Positions 61,618 to 64,000 of a stretch of 64,000 bases of DNA are shown here, one piece after another. A program made the position numbers and the translations under genes. The notes under the pieces were generated by a model that did no database searches, was not told where the DNA came from, and was given only the letters and a program-made list of their open reading frames with translations. The DNA is from CAVVSD01 sp963750895. Its GTDB lineage: Bacteria; Actinomycetota; Thermoleophilia; Solirubrobacterales; Solirubrobacteraceae. Positions within the stretch are counted from its first letter, which is position 1; every line of letters starts with the position of its first letter. The stretch lies in contig CAVVSD010000005.1 of the NCBI GenBank assembly GCA_963750895.1, forward strand, positions 1 through 64,000, read 5' to 3'.

Positions 61618-64000
61618 ATGCGGCGATGGATGCCGTCACGCAGGATCCTCATCGCCGTCGTCTCGCTGCTCGTCCTCGGGGCGCTCGCCCCTGCCGCATC
61701 GCCGGCGGCGAACCTCTCGGCGAACTTCACGAAGCGCCTCGGCGTCAACGAGTACGGCGACATCGCGGTCATCGGCAACTCGCTGCTGACCTGCCAGACC
61801 GGGACCGCGTGCACCTCGGCCCTCGACGCCGCGCTGACGACACGCCGCGTCCGGCTTCGCGAACAACGACTTCACGATGCGCAACGTCGACGTCGACAGC
61901 GACGCGAGCACGTTCAACTCCAGCAGCGCGACGCTGACCCTCCCCTCCGAGGCCCAGGTCATCTTCGCCGGGCTGTACTGGAGCGGCCGCACGACCACGG
62001 GCAGCGGCGGGGCGGCACCGCCGGCGGTGGCGAACAAGAAGACCGTGAAGTTCGCGACGCCCGGGTCCTCGGCCTACACGACGGTCACGGCGCCGGGCAC
62101 GGCGTGGACGACGAACGACGCCTACCAGCACTTCGCCGACGTCACCTCGCTCGTGCGCGCGGCGGGCACGGGCGTCTACCGCGTCGCCAACGTCCAGGCC
62201 GCGACCGGCGCCGACCGCTACGCGGGCTGGTCGCTCGTCGTGGCCTACAGCGATCCCGACTCGATCCCGCGCAACCTCACGATCTTCGACGGCATCGCGG
62301 GCATCAACTCCGGCGACTCCGTCGAGATCACCGCGAACGGGTTCACGACCACGACGAGCGGGGCCGTCCGGACGTCGCTCGGCGTCGTCGCCTACGAGGG
62401 CGACATGGGCATCGGCGGCGACTCCTTCAAGCTCCAGGGCACGACGCTGAGCGACGCGGTCAACCCCGCCACGGACTTCTTCAACTCCTCCGTGAGCGTG
62501 CGCGGCGCCCGCGTGCTGACGGGCAGGGACCCGGCGGTGCGCAACCACCTCGGCGTCGACATCGACATGCTGAACGCCGACGGGATCCTCGCCAACGGCG
62601 CGACCTCGGCCAAGGCGACCGTCAGCAGCACGGGCGAGGCGATCTTCCCCGGGGTGCTCACGATGGCCTCGCAGCTGCTCGCCCCGAAGATCCGCCCGGT
62701 CACCGTCGCGACCGACCTCAACGGCGGCCTCGTCTCCCCCGGCGACATCATCGAGTACGTCGTCACCGCGAAGAACATCGGCAACGACACCGCGAACGGC
62801 GTGACGCTCACCTCGACGCTCCCCGAGGGCGTCGAGCTCCTGGACGGGACGCTCGAGCTCGTGCACGACCAGGTCACCGGGACGCAGACCCCCGGCGCCG
62901 GCGACGACCGCGCGACGTGGGATGCGGCGAGCCGCACGATCACCTGGCGCATCGGCTCGGGCGCGTCGAGCGCGACGGGCGGCAGCGTGGCCGAGGCCGG
63001 GGAGGTCGTCCTGCGCTACCGCGTCCGGATCGGCGCCGTGGCCGACGGCGCGACGCTCACCGCCGCGCAGCTCTCCGACCTGCGCAGCGCGACGACGTCG
63101 GACCCGTACCAGGTCGCCGGCCGCGGCGGCACGCTGACGGTGAGCTCGCCCGACGTGCGCATGCAGATCGCGCGCACCGGCTCACTCGTGCGCGGCGCGG
63201 CGTCCTCCTACGCCCTCACCGTGTCGAACTCGGGCGCGATCCCGACGACGGGGACGGTCCGCGTCACCGACGTGCTGCCGGCGGGCCAGGAGCTCGACGG
63301 CGCGCCGTCGGGCACCGGCTGGACCTGCGGCGTCGTGGCACGGACGATCACGTGCGAGCGCTCCGATGCGCTCGCCGTCGGGGCCTCGTGGCCGGCGATC
63401 ACGGTGCCCGTCCGCACCCGCCAGGACGCCACCGGCGCGGTCGTCCACACGGCAGCCGTCGCGGCGCCGGGCGACGGGGTGTCCGCCAACGACTCCGCCT
63501 CGGACTCCGCCACCCCCACGTCGCGCTCGGGCGTGTCGGTGGCGCTCGCCGCCTCCCCCGCCTCGATCGCCCCGGGCGACACGACGACCGTGACGGCCAC
63601 GATCGCCAACAGCGGCCCGTCCGACGCCACCGGCGTGGTCGCCACGCTGCCCGTCCCGTCCGGCATGGAGCTCGTCTCCACGAGCGTCTCCGGCGGCGCG
63701 GTCGGCACGATCCCCGCCGGCGGCAGCGCCCTGGTCTCCTGGACGCTTCGCGCCCGCCGTGGCGCCGCGGGCACGACCCAGACGCCGAGCGTGTCGGTGA
63801 CGACGACCGCCACCGACACGACCTCTGGCGACGACGCGGCGTCCGCCTCCGTGGCGGTCGCGCGGCGCAGCCTCGTGTCGGTGACCGCGGCGATCGACCC
63901 CGATCCGCCGGTCGTCGGCTCCCCGCTGCGCCTGCGGATGACCGTCCGCAACGACGGGCCGACCACGGCGACCGGCGTCGTGCTGACCCACGCCGTCCCG
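61618..64000 (+). CDS. Secreted DUF11-repeat surface protein, frameshifted near 61845, truncated by window end
   Basis: Begins with a signal peptide (MRRWMPSRRILIAVVSLLVL, cleavage after an AxA-like SPAANLS) and a domain with FAGLYWSGRTTTGS, YRVANVQAATGADRYAGWSL and LTIFDGIAGINSGDSVEI found at the head of many actinobacterial DUF11 proteins. From about 62690 several DUF11-type beta domains follow (GDIIEYVVTAKNIGNDTANG, SSYALTVSNSGAIPTTGTVR, GDTTTVTATIANSGPSDATG, each with a TNxG-like N-S/N-D-G turn). One indel after DAALT at about 61845 must be repaired (SGFANNDFTMRNVDVDSDAS lies in the next frame). The window ends inside a repeat, so the C-terminal anchor is not seen. Confidence 0.7.
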   Translation, partial: MRRWMPSRRILIAVVSLLVLGALAPAASPAANLSANFTKRLGVNEYGDIAVIGNSLLTCQTGTACTSALDAALTTRRVRLREQRLHDAQRRRRQRREHVQLQQRDADPPLRGPGHLRRAVLERPHDHGQRRGGTAGGGEQEDREVRDARVLGLHDGHGAGHGVDDERRLPALRRRHLARARGGHGRLPRRQRPGRDRRRPLRGLVARRGLQRSRLDPAQPHDLRRHRGHQLRRLRRDHRERVHDHDERGRPDVARRRRLRGRHGHRRRLLQAPGHDAERRGQPRHGLLQLLRERARRPRADGQGPGGAQPPRRRHRHAERRRDPRQRRDLGQGDRQQHGRGDLPRGAHDGLAAARPEDPPGHRRDRPQRRPRLPRRHHRVRRHREEHRQRHRERRDAHLDAPRGRRAPGRDARARARPGHRDADPRRRRRPRDVGCGEPHDHLAHRLGRVERDGRQRGRGRGGRPALPRPDRRRGRRRDAHRRAALRPAQRDDVGPVPGRRPRRHADGELARRAHADRAHRLTRARRGVLLRPHRVELGRDPDDGDGPRHRRAAGGPGARRRAVGHRLDLRRRGTDDHVRALRCARRRGLVAGDHGARPHPPGRHRRGRPHGSRRGAGRRGVRQRLRLGLRHPHVALGRVGGARRLPRLDRPGRHDDRDGHDRQQRPVRRHRRGRHAARPVRHGARLHERLRRRGRHDPRRRQRPGLLDASRPPWRRGHDPDAERVGDDDRHRHDLWRRRGVRLRGGRAAQPRVGDRGDRPRSAGRRLPAAPADDRPQRRADHGDRRRADPRRP

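Overview
The window looks like chromosome of a very GC-rich actinobacterium. GuaB1-type GMP reductase, an RNHCP protein, several giant STAND/LuxR and SARP/BTAD regulators, DUF4242, split PPOX proteins and heterotetrameric sarcosine oxidase all fit Actinomycetota, and many small conserved proteins resemble ones I associate with Thermoleophilia/Solirubrobacterales (inference; there is no rRNA here to prove it). I see no rRNA, tRNA, CRISPR array, insertion sequence or prophage. GTG and TTG starts and 4-bp stop/start overlaps are common.

Layout. 1-6.8 kb: a frameshifted BTAD regulator, a small DUF1059-type protein, a selenium-binding/methanethiol-oxidase-like protein with a small membrane partner, an eroded region, then a large LuxR ATPase. 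6.8-16.1 kb: membrane-anchored hydrolase, membrane protein, epimerase, cupin, thioesterase, a tetrahydrofolate-dependent O-demethylase-like protein, an operon of STAS protein, CarH-like B12 sensor and DUF3253, a cupin and two orphan Opp/Dpp permeases. 16.3-28.8 kb: RNHCP protein, BBE-type FAD oxidase divergent from a LuxR ATPase, DUF4242, another LuxR ATPase, a MetE/UROD-like protein and a 1105-aa SARP regulator. 28.8-40.7 kb: AKR, HpcH/HpaI aldolase, CBS protein, hydrolase, ferredoxin-NADP reductase, two SDRs, a decayed AbiEi/DUF559 gene, GuaB1, MFS exporter, a second MetE-like protein, GT2-GtrA. 40.7-46.3 kb: OmpR/histidine kinase pair, zinc alcohol dehydrogenase, MetK, LysR. 46.4-52.7 kb: sarcosine oxidase genes D-A-G-B, FolD, PPOX protein. 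52.7-64 kb: phasin-like protein, sigma-70 factor, D-2-hydroxyacid dehydrogenase, secreted Pro/Thr protein, HAD phosphatase, RNase H, two conserved hypotheticals, an EF-G-like GTPase, an inositol-phosphatase-family protein and the start of a DUF11 surface protein.

How the genes fit together. One-carbon chemistry recurs: O-demethylase-like GcvT protein, two MetE-like proteins, MetK, and sarcosine oxidase plus FolD, which would pass methyl groups of methylated amines or aromatics to tetrahydrofolate and SAM. The other theme is signalling, with four giant ATPase regulators and a B12/STAS module that could be a light-sensing partner-switch.

Caution: at least a dozen otherwise well-conserved genes carry single-base frameshifts. 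Some may be real pseudogenes, but the density suggests indel errors in the underlying sequence, so broken genes below should be read as 'intact in the organism unless confirmed'.
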